A stretch of DNA of 64,000 nucleotides, from contig NZ_CP159535.1 of the NCBI RefSeq assembly GCF_040529335.1, positions 62,001 through 126,000 of the forward strand. Reading direction: 5' to 3'. Every line of letters begins with the position of its first letter. Within the stretch, counting starts at the first letter, position 1. The notes beneath the pieces are model-generated. The model searched no databases and was not told the origin of the DNA. It saw nothing but the letters and a program-made list of their open reading frames with translations. Shown one piece after another: positions 1 through 11,460 of this stretch. This DNA comes from Streptomyces sp. HUAS MG91 (lineage in GTDB: Bacteria > Actinomycetota > Actinomycetes > Streptomycetales > Streptomycetaceae). Both the position numbers and the translations under genes were made by a program.

Positions 1-105
1 CGGTGTGTCCATGGAAATACTCCCCATCGCGTCTGGACATCTCGACTGGTGGGCCGAAAGACGTCGTGCTGTCGCCGCCCCCCACGTCGTGGGTGTGCGG
101 AGAGG

Positions 106-135
106 CTTGGCAAAAGCTTGCCAAGATGTTGGCAA
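106..135. promoter_or_regulatory. Inverted repeat with third half-site upstream of the piperazate synthase-like gene (operator candidate)
   Basis: Positions 106-113 (CTTGGCAA) and 118-125 (TTGCCAAG) form a perfect 8-bp inverted repeat around a 4-base spacer. A further half-site TTGGCAA lies at 129-135. It is much more AT-balanced than its surroundings and lies about 270 bp upstream of the first gene, in a 407-bp stretch without a convincing gene. The geometry suits a dimeric repressor or activator site. I cannot name the protein that would bind it. Confidence 0.4.
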
Positions 136-299
136 CCGCTTCCGGAGGGCTGATCCAGAGCCGGTCGAGCGGGACTGGAGTTCCTGGTGAACGCGCCCGA
201 ATTCCCGGCCGGTTGCCGCGAGAATGTGCCGGAGCGATGACTTTTCCGAGCCGTTTCGGACGCCCATTGCGCGGTTGTTCCGCACACCGCATTCGGGCG

Positions 300-329
300 T
301 TGTCCTGTACGCCGGGACGGCGATATGGT
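300..329 (+). promoter_or_regulatory. Possible sigma-70-like promoter for the first gene
   Basis: TTGTCC at 300-305 and TATGGT at 324-329 are separated by 18 bases. They match a streptomycete vegetative promoter (TTG... / TAnnnT) about 80 bp upstream of the start codon at 408. Assigned on motif and position only. The rest of 1-407 holds the inverted repeat at 106-135 and no other feature I can support; a 61-codon open frame at 5-190 has no ribosome binding site or family resemblance. Confidence 0.3.
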
Positions 330-407
330 CGGCCCGCACCAATGCGATCCGTCATTTTCCGCGGCAGATCCGTGCCCCTCCGCGCACGGCTGAAAGGATG
401 CATCCGG

Positions 408-1085
408 ATGTTCGTTCCCAGCTTTTATCGCGAACCGGACAGTTCGTGGATGGTGGACCTGATACGCGGAAATCCGCTGGCGCTCGCCGTGGCCAACGGC
501 CCCGCCGAGGACGGTCCGTTCGCCACGCACCTGCCGGTCATCTTCGACCCGGAGACGTCCGCCGACGTCTCCGGCGAGCTGCCGGGCGTCACCCTGCTCG
601 GGCACATGAACCGGGCGAACCCGCACTGGTCCGCACTGGAGGACGGCGGCGTCCTGCTGCTGACGTTCACGGGCCCGCACTCCTACGTCTCGCCCACCGT
701 CTACGAGAAGAGCCCGGCCGCCCCGACCTGGAACTTCACCTCGGTCCACGTACGCGGCGTCGTGGAGAAGATCTCCTCGATCGAGGAGACCCTGGAGGTG
801 GTGCAGGCCACGGTGCGCGCCTTCGAGGGGGCCTTCGGCGACGGCTGGGACATGACCGGCTCGCTGGACTACTTCCGCAAGATCGTGCCGGCCGTGGGCG
901 CCTTCCGGTTCACCGTGACCGGCGCCGAGGGCATGTTCAAGCTCAGCCAGGAACAGCCCGGCGAGGTGCGCGAGCGGGTGCGCGAGTCGTTCGGGCAGAG
1001 CGCCTGCACGTACAAGCGGGAGACCGCCGGCCTGATGAGCCGGCTGCCGCAGACGCAGGCCGCGACGGTCTCGAGCGGCGCCTGA
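408..1085 (+). CDS. ktzT: Piperazate synthase-like heme protein (KtzT type, PaiB/FMN-binding split-barrel family)
   Basis: A 225-residue protein of the PaiB fold. PaiB proteins are usually annotated as FMN-binding transcriptional regulators, but KtzT, which makes the N-N bond of piperazic acid from N5-hydroxyornithine, belongs to the same fold. Seen here: GHMNRANPHW, FTGPHSYVSPTVYE, a PTWNFTSVHVRG segment and FKLSQEQ near residue 190. The shorter loop before PTWNF and SQEQ instead of SQN are features I associate with KtzT rather than ordinary PaiB. ATG 408 is preceded by AAAGG about ten bases upstream; the open frame extends further left but without a better start. Context is strong: ornithine-forming arg genes and two A domains with piperazate-like pockets lie downstream. 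The partner ornithine N5-hydroxylase (KtzI) is not in the window. Alternative: a true PaiB-type regulator. Confidence 0.75.
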   Translation: MFVPSFYREPDSSWMVDLIRGNPLALAVANGPAEDGPFATHLPVIFDPETSADVSGELPGVTLLGHMNRANPHWSALEDGGVLLLTFTGPHSYVSPTVYEKSPAAPTWNFTSVHVRGVVEKISSIEETLEVVQATVRAFEGAFGDGWDMTGSLDYFRKIVPAVGAFRFTVTGAEGMFKLSQEQPGEVRERVRESFGQSACTYKRETAGLMSRLPQTQAATVSSGA

Positions 1086-1303
1086 GCGGCGCTCGAAAGC
1101 GCCCGGCGAGGCACGCCTCTCGTTGCAAACCAGTGACCCGGTATGTTTTTCTGGCGAGGCAGTCCGCGGGCGGGACGGTCGGCGCCGCTCGGCACCGGCC
1201 CCTTCGCCCCGCGGGACGCATGCCCGACGCGCACGTCCAGCACGGCGTCCATGCTTCACCGCGGACCGGCGCGAGCCGGCGCCACAGCACGCAGGAGGGT
1301 CTC

Positions 1304-2332
1304 TTGACGGCGCTTCGACCGGTCACGGCGGACATCACCCGGGCTGCGGTCGCCACCGGCGAGGCCGCCCGCGCGGACGAAGGAGCCGGCCGCGAGCGGG
1401 CCGTGCTGGCGCTGGACTCGCTGCTGGACTCCGACTCGCCGAGGATCGACGGCGAGGACAGCGAGCGGGTCCGGCGGCTCGCCGAACTGGAGGCGCCGCT
1501 CCCGCCGATCCTCGTGCACCGCGCGACGCTGCGCGTCATCGACGGGATGCACCGGGTCCGGGCCGCCCGCCTGCGCGGCGACGACACCATCGAGGCGGAG
1601 TTCTTCGACGGCGGTGACACGGATGCCTTCGCGCTCGCGGTACGGCTCAACATCGCGCACGGACTGCCGCTGACCCAGGCGGACCGGGCCGCCGCCGCCG
1701 AGCGGCTCCTGCGGGCGCGCCCCTCCTGGTCGGACCGGCGCATCGCCGCCGGCACCGGGCTCTCGGCCGGCACCGTCGCCGCCGTCCGGCGCCGTTCGAC
1801 CGCGCAGGACGAACAGTTGAACACGCGCGTCGGCCGGGACGGACGGGTGCGCCCGCTGCGCGCGGCCGAGGGCCGGCTGCGCGCGAGCCAGGTGATCGCC
1901 GCCAACCCCGGGGCGACCCTGCGGGAGATCGCCGCCGTGGCCGGGATCGCGACGGCCACCGCCAAGGACGTACGGGACCGGATGCGGCAGGGCCGCGGCC
2001 CGCTGCCGGCCGGCAGGGTGCCGGGCAGAACCGGCGCCGCCCTGCCCGAGGCGTTGGGCACCACCGGGGCCGGGCGGGCCGCGGCCCGCGTCCCCGCCGC
2101 CGCCATCGGGCTGCTCCTGCCCAGCGTCTCCAAGGATCCGTCGCTGCGCACGGAGGCCGGACGCACCCTGCTGCGGATGCTGAGCGTCCACTCGATCGGC
2201 GACGAGGCGAAGTGGCTCCGTCTCGCGCGCAGCGTGCCCGGGCACCGTGCGGACATCCTCGCGCAGGCGGCCCGCCGCTGCGCCGACCACTGGCTGCGGC
2301 TCGCCAACGAACTGGAGAACCGCCGCGCCTGA
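1304..2332 (+). CDS. StrR-type pathway-specific transcriptional activator (ParB-like fold)
   Basis: A 342-residue DNA-binding protein of the StrR / TeiR / Bbr group, which activates antibiotic clusters. The ParB-like N-terminal part has PPILVHRATLRVIDGMHRVR at about residues 67-86. It is followed by a helix-turn-helix around 142-164 (WSDRRIAAGTGLSAGTVAAV) and a second one around 204-226 (ATLREIAAVAGIATATAKDV). The start is taken as TTG 1304 because GGAGG sits five bases before it and the family N-terminus fits; the open frame continues upstream without a matching ribosome site. It converges with argD, stop codons only seven bases apart. I looked for the StrR consensus (GTTCGAC..N11..GTCGAAC) in the intergenic regions and did not find a good copy, so its targets here are unknown. 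Confidence 0.85.
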   Translation: MTALRPVTADITRAAVATGEAARADEGAGRERAVLALDSLLDSDSPRIDGEDSERVRRLAELEAPLPPILVHRATLRVIDGMHRVRAARLRGDDTIEAEFFDGGDTDAFALAVRLNIAHGLPLTQADRAAAAERLLRARPSWSDRRIAAGTGLSAGTVAAVRRRSTAQDEQLNTRVGRDGRVRPLRAAEGRLRASQVIAANPGATLREIAAVAGIATATAKDVRDRMRQGRGPLPAGRVPGRTGAALPEALGTTGAGRAAARVPAAAIGLLLPSVSKDPSLRTEAGRTLLRMLSVHSIGDEAKWLRLARSVPGHRADILAQAARRCADHWLRLANELENRRA

Positions 2333-2346
2333 CCGTTTGTCAGGCG
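2326..2346. terminator. Bidirectional hairpin across convergent stop codons
   Basis: CGCCTGAC (2326-2333) and GTCAGGCG (2339-2346) form a perfect 8-bp stem with a CGTTT loop. The hairpin includes the stop codons of both the StrR-type regulator (2330-2332) and argD (2342-2340, complement). It could terminate transcription from both sides. There is no long T tract, as is common in streptomycetes. Confidence 0.5.
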
Positions 2347-3535
2347 GCCCGCCGCCCGGCACCGGCCACGTCGGCCAGGGCCGCCCCCAGCCGCTCCAGG
2401 CACGCGTCGACCTCCCGCTCCGAGACGGTCAGCGGCGGCGCGAACCGGATGACGTCCGGGGCCACGGCGTTCACCAGCAGCCCCCTGTCCTGCGCCGCCT
2501 GCCGCACCCGCCCCGCGAGGTCGCCGCGCAGCACCAGCCCCAACAGCAGCCCCGCGCCCCGGACCTCCCCCGCGGCCGGGTGACCGAGGGCAGCCAGTCC
2601 CCGCCGCAGCCGCTGCCCCGTGCGGGCCACCCGGGCGAGCAGACCGGTCTCCTCGATGGTGTCCAGGACGGCGAGAGCCGCCGCGCAGACCACCGGGTTG
2701 CCGCTGAAGGTCGAGCCGTGCGTGCCGGGCGTGAGCAGCTCGGCGGCCGCGCCGAAGGCGAGGGTCGCGCCGATCGGCAGACCGCCGCCGAGCCCCTTGG
2801 CGAGCGTGACGACATCCGCCTCCACCCCGTCGGCCTGAGCGGCGAACCAGTGGCCCGTGCGCCCGATGCCGGTCTGGATCTCGTCCAGGACCAGCAGGGC
2901 ACCGGCCGCCGCGGTGATCTCCCGGGCGGCCCGCAGATAGCCGGCCGGCGGCACGATCACACCGTTCTCGCCCTGCACGGGCTCCAGCACGACCAGCGCG
3001 GTGCGCGGGGTGACGGCGCGGCGCAGCGCCTCCGTGTCGCCGTACGGTACGTGGCTGACCTCGCCGGGCAGCGGCAGGAAGGGACGTTGCTTGGCGGGCT
3101 GGCCGGTGAGGGCGAGGGCGCCCATGGTGCGGCCGTGGAAACCGCCGGCGGCGGCCACCATGTGGGTGCGCCCGGTGAGCCGGCCGATCTTGAAGGCCGC
3201 TTCGTTCGCCTCGGCGCCGGAGTTGGAGAAGTAGACCCGGCCCTCGCGCCCCGCGAGCCGCAGCAGCCGCTCGGCGAGCCGCACGGTCGGTTCCGCGATG
3301 AACAGGTTCGAGACGTGCCCGAGCGAGGCGACCTGCTCCGACACGGCCCGCACCACGGCGGGATGGGCGTGGCCCAGGGCGTTGACCGCGATACCGCCGA
3401 CGAAGTCCAGGTACTCGGTGCCCTCCGCGTCCCAGACCCGGGTGCCCAGACCGCGGGCCAGCGCGAGGGAGGGGGTGCCGAAGTTGTCCATCATGACGTC
3501 CTGCCAGCGCCGGGCCAGCGCCTCGTTGCCCGTGC

Positions 3536-3539
<4 letters not shown>
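2340..3539 (-). CDS. argD: Acetylornithine aminotransferase
   Basis: A 399-residue class III PLP aminotransferase that converts N-acetylglutamate semialdehyde to N2-acetylornithine. Seen: the N-terminal [20 protein letters not shown] typical of ArgD, the glycine-rich [25 protein letters not shown], and the PLP lysine in [11 protein letters not shown]. Its ATG (3539-3537) overlaps the argJ stop as ATGA, so it is translationally coupled as the last gene of argC-argJ-argD. In streptomycetes argB normally sits between argJ and argD; here it is absent. The set is therefore probably a cluster-dedicated partial copy that raises ornithine supply for piperazate rather than the housekeeping arginine operon. 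Confidence 0.93.
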
Positions 3540-7012
<3,473 letters not shown>

Positions 7013-7280
7013 GGCCCGCTCCCCTGTTGTCGCCCGTAGTTGGCCGATGTCCTACTTGTGCGCATCGACGGCGGCACCGTAGGTCAGCCGTGTCCCGGGC
7101 CGATAGCCCGTGCGGCGATCCCGCCGACCGCCGACCGGATGACCAGGCACGACAAGAGGAACAGGCCGCCGCGAACGGCCGGCCGGGGGAGGGCGGACCC
7201 CGGTGCCGGGGCGGGCCGCAGCCTGTGGGGCGGACCGTGGACGGCCGGAAGCGGTCGGTCGTATTCCGCCCCCGGGACCG

Positions 7281-8030
7281 TCAGCGGAGGCGGGACGACG
7301 CCGCGAGCGCCGTGCGCGCGTCCTGCTCGATCCGGCGCAGCAGCGGACCGGGGTCGTGCGCGAAGTAGAAATGGCCGCCGTCGAGGACGTGCAGCCCGAT
7401 GAAGTGCTCGGTGCGCTCCGCCCAGCCGGCCATCCGCGCCGCCGGGGCCGCGTGGTCCCCGGCGCCCGCGAAGGCGGACAGGGCCACCGGCAGCGGCCCC
7501 GTGCCGGGCCGGGGGCGCCAGTTCTCCACCACCCGCAGATCGGCCCGGATGACCGGGGCGAACACGGCCCACAGGTCCGGGTCGTCGAAGACCTCGTCGG
7601 GTGTGCCGCCGAGCCGCTTGAGCCGGTCCCGCAGCGCGGCGTCGGACAGATCGCCGTAACGCACGGAGCGGTCGGCCGTGCACGGCGCGGGCCGCGCGGA
7701 GACGCCGGTCCACACCGGCCGGGGCAGGCCCGACGCGACGGCCCGGCAGGCGATCTCGTACGCGAGGAGGGCACCCATGCTGTGCCCGAACAGGGCGTAG
7801 GGGACGTCCGGTGCGGGCGCGACGGCGCGCAGCAGGAAGTCGGCGAGGAGCCCGGCGTCCTGGATCGGCGCGCGGTCCATGAGATGGCCGTGCCCCGGGG
7901 CGTCGAGGAGCCGCACGTCCCACGTGTCCGGCAGTCCGGCCGGCCAGTGGCGGAAGGGCACGTGCGAGCCGCCCGCGTGGTGCAGGACGAACAGCCGCAG
8001 CTCCGGCCGGGCCGGTCGGGTGCCGTCCAT
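7281..8030 (-). CDS. Type II thioesterase
   Basis: A 249-residue alpha/beta hydrolase of the external NRPS/PKS thioesterase family, which clears wrongly loaded or stalled acyl groups from carrier proteins. Seen: an LFVLHHAGGSHVPFRHW start, the nucleophile elbow GHSMGALLAYE, an acid region AGAGDHAAP, and the catalytic His in DGGHFYF. ATG 8030 has GAGGGAGA just upstream; the longer open frame beyond it has no family resemblance. It is divergent from mbtH and shares a 380-bp control region with it. It is one of four free thioesterase-fold proteins in this window, and this one has the ordinary Ser nucleophile. Confidence 0.88.
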   Translation of the reverse strand: MDGTRPARPELRLFVLHHAGGSHVPFRHWPAGLPDTWDVRLLDAPGHGHLMDRAPIQDAGLLADFLLRAVAPAPDVPYALFGHSMGALLAYEIACRAVASGLPRPVWTGVSARPAPCTADRSVRYGDLSDAALRDRLKRLGGTPDEVFDDPDLWAVFAPVIRADLRVVENWRPRPGTGPLPVALSAFAGAGDHAAPAARMAGWAERTEHFIGLHVLDGGHFYFAHDPGPLLRRIEQDARTALAASSRLR

Positions 8031-8127
8031 CGCTCTCCCTCGGCTCGGGCGCACCTGCCGACGATAGTGCCTCCGGTCACCGTACGGACCCCGCTCAAGG
8101 CCCGCTCCGGCCGTCCCGGAGCCCACG

Positions 8128-8189
8128 TCGAGCGGTTCTTTTCCGGTGTTCCCGAAGGCGGCGTCCGGGGCGGATACAGAACCGCTCGA
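8128..8189. promoter_or_regulatory. Widely spaced 12-bp inverted repeat in the divergent thioesterase/mbtH control region
   Basis: TCGAGCGGTTCT (8128-8139) and AGAACCGCTCGA (8178-8189) are perfect inverted copies 38 bp apart. They lie between the start of the minus-strand thioesterase (8030) and mbtH (8411). It may be a looped or two-dimer operator; I do not recognise the cognate factor. The 8031-8410 region also contains a possible promoter (TTGTAG 8217-8222, TACGGT 8241-8246) and the palindrome at 8279-8296. I see no gene in it. Confidence 0.35.
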
Positions 8190-8278
8190 GCCCGGGACGA
8201 CTCGGCCCTCCGGCCCTTGTAGCCGCCTCGTCCGGGTCCCTACGGTGACGTGGCAACGCCGGGGTGGCCCGACGCCGT

Positions 8279-8296
8279 TGTCCGGCTCGCCGGACA
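8279..8296. promoter_or_regulatory. Variant copy of the cluster palindrome (TGTCC...GGACA) upstream of mbtH
   Basis: TGTCCGGCTCGCCGGACA has 8-bp perfect arms around a TC centre. It has the same length and outer arms as the perfect palindrome at 11368, 39254 and 60060, and 14 of 18 positions agree. It lies 115 bp upstream of the mbtH start and in the shared region with the divergent thioesterase. It is a candidate weaker site for the same regulator. Confidence 0.45.
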
Positions 8297-8410
8297 CCGC
8301 GTCCGCGGCCGACCGGACCACGCCGAACGGCGATCGTGCCTGGTGCTGTCGCGCCCGGCCCGCCGCATCCCAATCCCGAGTCATTCCGTGACGGTTAAGG
8401 ACGGTGCCAG

Positions 8411-8626
8411 TTGAGCACGAACCCCTTCGATGACGAGGACGGCCGCTTCCACGTTCTGATCAACGACGAGGAGCAGCACTCCCTGTGGCCGGCGTTCGCC
8501 GAGGTGCCCGCGGGCTGGCGCGCCGTGTTCGGCGAGGCGTCCCGCGCCGAGTGCCTGGAGTACGTCGAGCAGAACTGGACCGACCTGCGGCCCAAGAGCC
8601 TCCAGGAGGCCATGGCGGGGGACTGA
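8411..8626 (+). CDS. mbtH: MbtH-like NRPS accessory protein
   Basis: A 71-residue MbtH-family protein, which binds NRPS adenylation domains and is often needed for their solubility and activity. Seen: NPFDD at the start, the core [19 protein letters not shown], and the C-terminal [10 protein letters not shown]. The start is TTG 8411, giving the family-typical [16 protein letters not shown] lies nine bases upstream. It is the first gene of the rightward NRPS block, 43 bp before the LmbU-type regulator. It probably serves the A domains of the three large NRPS proteins and the free A protein. Confidence 0.95.
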   Translation: MSTNPFDDEDGRFHVLINDEEQHSLWPAFAEVPAGWRAVFGEASRAECLEYVEQNWTDLRPKSLQEAMAGD

Positions 8627-8669
8627 CCCCCCGCTTCCCGGACGCGCGACACCCGCAAGGACACTTCGG

Positions 8670-9452
8670 ATGGGGGAGATGAACGTGGCGACGGGCGCCG
8701 TGAGAACCGCGAGCAGACACGGGGCGAGGCCGGTGGCGGACGGTGGTGCGCCCGTACGCGACGTGGCCTCGAACTTCGTCGGGACACCGGCCAAGGTGCG
8801 GAAGTCGGGGATGACCTTCCCGCAGAACCTGCCGGAGAGGGCCTGGGAGGAGATCGGGACCAATCTGCGCGAGCTGGTGAACTCCTCCGCGTGGTGGCTC
8901 GCCGACTGGCTGCTCTTCGGCGAGGCCACGTACGGGTGGCGCCGGTACAAGGAGGCCATCGAGCGGACCGGTCTCGACTACCAGACCCTGCGCAACTACG
9001 CCTGGGTGGCCCGGCGGTTCGAGCACCACCGCAGGCGCGACTCCCTCAGCTTCGCCCATCACGCCGAGGTGACCCGCCTGGCGCCGCCCGAGCAGGACTA
9101 CTGGCTGCGCAAGGCCGAACAGCAGAAGTGGTCGCGCAACGAACTGCGCAGGGCGGTCCGGGCCGGTCTGGCCGTGCAGAGCGGCGCCTCGCCCGCCGGC
9201 CCGTCCGCCGCCGACGCCACGGCCGCGGCCGACGGCGCTCCCGGCACCGGCCCCGACGGCGAGCAGGGCCGGCCGGCCCCCCGCCTCGCCGGGCCGCCCG
9301 CCGACCAGCACCGTCAGCAGGTCACGACACTCACCATAGAGCTCTCCGCCGGCCAGCTCGAGTACTACTCGAAGGCCGCCGCCGCGCACGGCCTCCCCGT
9401 CGACCAGTGGGTCACCCAGGTGCTCGACACCGCCGACCGGCGATCCGCCTAG
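8670..9452 (+). CDS. LmbU-family cluster-situated transcriptional regulator
   Basis: A 260-residue protein of the LmbU family (lincomycin LmbU, novobiocin NovE, himastatin HmtD), DNA-binding activators of actinomycete clusters. Conserved block at about residues 48-155: MTFPQNLPERAWEEIG, SSAWWLADWLLFGEATY, GLDYQTLRNYAWVARRFE, SFAHHAEV, and KWSRNELRRAV. An Ala/Pro/Gly-rich linker (about 175-215) leads to a short C-terminal domain. ATG 8670 has AAGGA about eight bases upstream; a second ATG at 8679 is possible. As I recall, the reported LmbU site has the palindromic core CGCCGGCG. The repeated palindrome TGTCCCGCCGGCGGGACA in this cluster contains exactly that core, so this protein is the leading candidate to bind it. 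Confidence 0.85.
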   Translation: MGEMNVATGAVRTASRHGARPVADGGAPVRDVASNFVGTPAKVRKSGMTFPQNLPERAWEEIGTNLRELVNSSAWWLADWLLFGEATYGWRRYKEAIERTGLDYQTLRNYAWVARRFEHHRRRDSLSFAHHAEVTRLAPPEQDYWLRKAEQQKWSRNELRRAVRAGLAVQSGASPAGPSAADATAAADGAPGTGPDGEQGRPAPRLAGPPADQHRQQVTTLTIELSAGQLEYYSKAAAAHGLPVDQWVTQVLDTADRRSA

Positions 9453-9479
9453 AGGGACCTCTCACATCGGAGTCAGTTG

Positions 9480-11072
9480 ATGATCCTTCAGGGAAAGCGG
9501 GTCGCCCTGCCCCCGGCGCCCGTCGTCCACCAGCAGTTCGAGGCGAACGCGGCGGCCACGCCCGACGCCCTCGCCGTCGTCCGTGCGGGCGAGCACATGA
9601 CGTACGCCGAACTCGACGCCGCCGCGAACCGGTTCGCGCACTATCTCGTCGAGCGCGGCCACGGGCGCGGCGCGAAGGTCGGCCTGTGCCTCGACTACTC
9701 CTTCGGCCTGCTCGTCGCCCTCCTCGGCACGCTCAAGGCGGGCGCGGCCTATGTGCCGTTCGACCCGGCCTACCCGGCGGCCCGGCTGGAACAGCTGCTG
9801 GGGCAGGTGCCCGACCTCGCGCTGATCGTGGCGTCCGAGGCGACCGCCCCGATGGTCGCCGCCGCCACCGTCGACGTCGTCGACCTGGAGCGGCTCTCCG
9901 GCACGCTGGCCGGCCTCCCGGCGACCCGGCCCGCGGTCGAGGTGACCGGGGACGACCTGTGCTACGCGGTCTTCACCTCCGGTTCGACCGGCACGCCGAA
10001 GCTGACCGCGGTACGCCACGAGGGCTGGTTCAACCTCATGAACTGGCTGAAGCTCGAGTACGGCCTGGACGGCGGATCGCACAACCTGGTCGTCAGCGCG
10101 TTCGGCTTCGACCTGTCCCAGCGCGCCCTGATGACACCGCTGTTCTGCGGCGCGACCCAGCACCTCATGGCGAGCCGGAACTTCGACGCCATGATGGCCT
10201 ACCGCATTCTCGACCAGCACGACATCCGCGTGGTGCACTGCGCCTCCAGCACTCTGTACGTCCTCGTGGACTGGGAGACCGCGCGAGGCGGCGACGCGCT
10301 CACCCGGCTCGACCACGTGCTCTTCGGCGGGGAGGCGCTCAAGCCCGAGCGGCTCACCGAATGGATGCGCCGCGAGGGCAACACGTGCACGCTGCTGCAC
10401 CAGTACGGCGTCGCCGAGTGCACGGACGTCGCGACCTCCTACGACCTGTCCGCGTACCGGGCCGGCGACCATGCCATCGCTCCGGTCGGCAGGCCCGCGT
10501 ACAACACCGACATCCACCTGCTCGACGAGCAACTGCGCGGCGTCGCGCCGGGGGAGTCCGGCGAGATCTGCATCGCCGGGGCGGGCGTCGGCGCGGGCTA
10601 CCTGGGCGGCTCGGGCCCGGAGAACGCGAAGTTCACGACCGTCGTCATCGACGGCGCCCCGGTCCGGCTCTACCGCACGGGCGATCGCGGCCACGTCACG
10701 GAGAACGGTGAACTCGTCGTCGCCGGACGGATGGACGCGCAGGTCAAGGTGCGCGGCATGCGGATCGACCCCACCGACATCGAGCGGGTCCTCGGCCGGC
10801 TGCCCGGGGTCCGGGAGGCCGCCGTCGCGGTCACGCGAAGCGGTGCGGGGGAGGCCGAACTGACCGCCTTCGTCGTGCCCACGCGGCATGAACTCACCGA
10901 GGACGACCTGCGCTCCGGGCTGCTGCGGGTCCTGCCGCGGAACATGGTCCCGGCCCGGTTCGTGAACATTCTCCGCCTCCCGCTCAGCCCGCACGGGAAG
11001 GTCGACCGCGCGGCGCTCGTCGCGTCGCTGGAGAAGCATCACGCACTCAGCGCCGGCGGCACCGCGGCATGA
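9480..11072 (+). CDS. Free-standing NRPS adenylation protein
   Basis: A 530-residue single-domain amino-acid:AMP ligase that would activate one amino acid and load it on a separate carrier protein. Core motifs look intact: A3 FTSGSTGTPK near residue 165, A7 YRTGDRG, A8 QVKVRGMRIDP, and the A10 lysine in HGKVDR near 505. The A5 region reads YGVAE rather than YGPTE. My alignment to PheA gives the pocket D-L-R-H-L-G-Q-D-V-K, which I do not recognise. ATG 9480 (seven bases after GGAG) is preferred to TTG 9477. It is followed after 16 bp by a free carrier protein and then a flavoprotein, suggesting amino-acid loading and oxidation off the main assembly line. It may supply the NRPS at 60210, whose own A domain is degenerate. 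Confidence 0.9.
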   Translation: MILQGKRVALPPAPVVHQQFEANAAATPDALAVVRAGEHMTYAELDAAANRFAHYLVERGHGRGAKVGLCLDYSFGLLVALLGTLKAGAAYVPFDPAYPAARLEQLLGQVPDLALIVASEATAPMVAAATVDVVDLERLSGTLAGLPATRPAVEVTGDDLCYAVFTSGSTGTPKLTAVRHEGWFNLMNWLKLEYGLDGGSHNLVVSAFGFDLSQRALMTPLFCGATQHLMASRNFDAMMAYRILDQHDIRVVHCASSTLYVLVDWETARGGDALTRLDHVLFGGEALKPERLTEWMRREGNTCTLLHQYGVAECTDVATSYDLSAYRAGDHAIAPVGRPAYNTDIHLLDEQLRGVAPGESGEICIAGAGVGAGYLGGSGPENAKFTTVVIDGAPVRLYRTGDRGHVTENGELVVAGRMDAQVKVRGMRIDPTDIERVLGRLPGVREAAVAVTRSGAGEAELTAFVVPTRHELTEDDLRSGLLRVLPRNMVPARFVNILRLPLSPHGKVDRAALVASLEKHHALSAGGTAA

Positions 11073-11088
11073 ATCGGCAAGGACCGTC

Positions 11089-11343
11089 ATGACGAACGAG
11101 AGGACTGCGATGATCGCCGACCGCGTGCACGCCATCTGGTGCCGTGAACTGAAACGCGACAACATTTCGCCCGATGACGATTTCTTCGCCCTTGGCGGCC
11201 AGTCCGTCATCATGGTGCAGATCCAGGGCGCATTCATGGACGAGCTCAACGTCGAGGTCCCGATGGACCAGATGTTCCTCAATCCGACGGTGGCGTCCAT
11301 CACCGCATACATCGAATCGCTCGGCGCGGTGGCCTCTTCGTAA
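11089..11343 (+). CDS. Free-standing peptidyl carrier protein
   Basis: An 84-residue acyl/peptidyl carrier domain. The phosphopantetheine serine lies in [15 protein letters not shown] at about residue 41. ATG 11089 (AAGGA five bases upstream) is chosen; ATG 11110 after GAGAGGA is an alternative that would shorten it by seven residues. It lies directly after the free adenylation protein and before the flavoprotein at 11461. The likely arrangement is that the A protein charges this carrier and the flavoprotein acts on the tethered amino acid. A second free carrier protein is at 39350. Confidence 0.92.
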   Translation: MTNERTAMIADRVHAIWCRELKRDNISPDDDFFALGGQSVIMVQIQGAFMDELNVEVPMDQMFLNPTVASITAYIESLGAVASS

Positions 11344-11366
11344 CAGGTCCTGTCAGGGCCTGAGTT

Positions 11367-11386
11367 GTGTCCCGCCGGCGGGACAC
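11367..11386. promoter_or_regulatory. Perfect 20-bp palindrome, putative LmbU-type operator, with promoter overlap
   Basis: GTGTCCCGCCGGCGGGACAC is a perfect palindrome lying 75 bp upstream of the flavoprotein gene and 24 bp after the carrier-protein gene. A possible -10 element TAGCAT follows at 11393-11398, so the palindrome would cover the -35 region. The 18-bp form recurs at 39254 and 60060 and, with different outer bases, at 39111. Its centre CGCCGGCG is, from memory, the LmbU-box core. Confidence 0.65.
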
Positions 11387-11460
11387 CGTGATTAGCATCG
11401 AAATGAAAAAGAGGCTGCGGTCGAGCCGTGCCAAAAATCATCCGGTAAGAGAGGAGAGCC

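Noticed and set aside
5..190. Small open frame of 61 codons at the left edge
   Set aside because: No ribosome binding site, no family resemblance, and it overlaps the inverted repeat that looks regulatory.
8031..8410. StrR box (GTTCGAC..N11..GTCGAAC) in the mbtH control region
   Set aside because: The inverted repeat present has a different sequence and a 38-bp spacer. Not a match.
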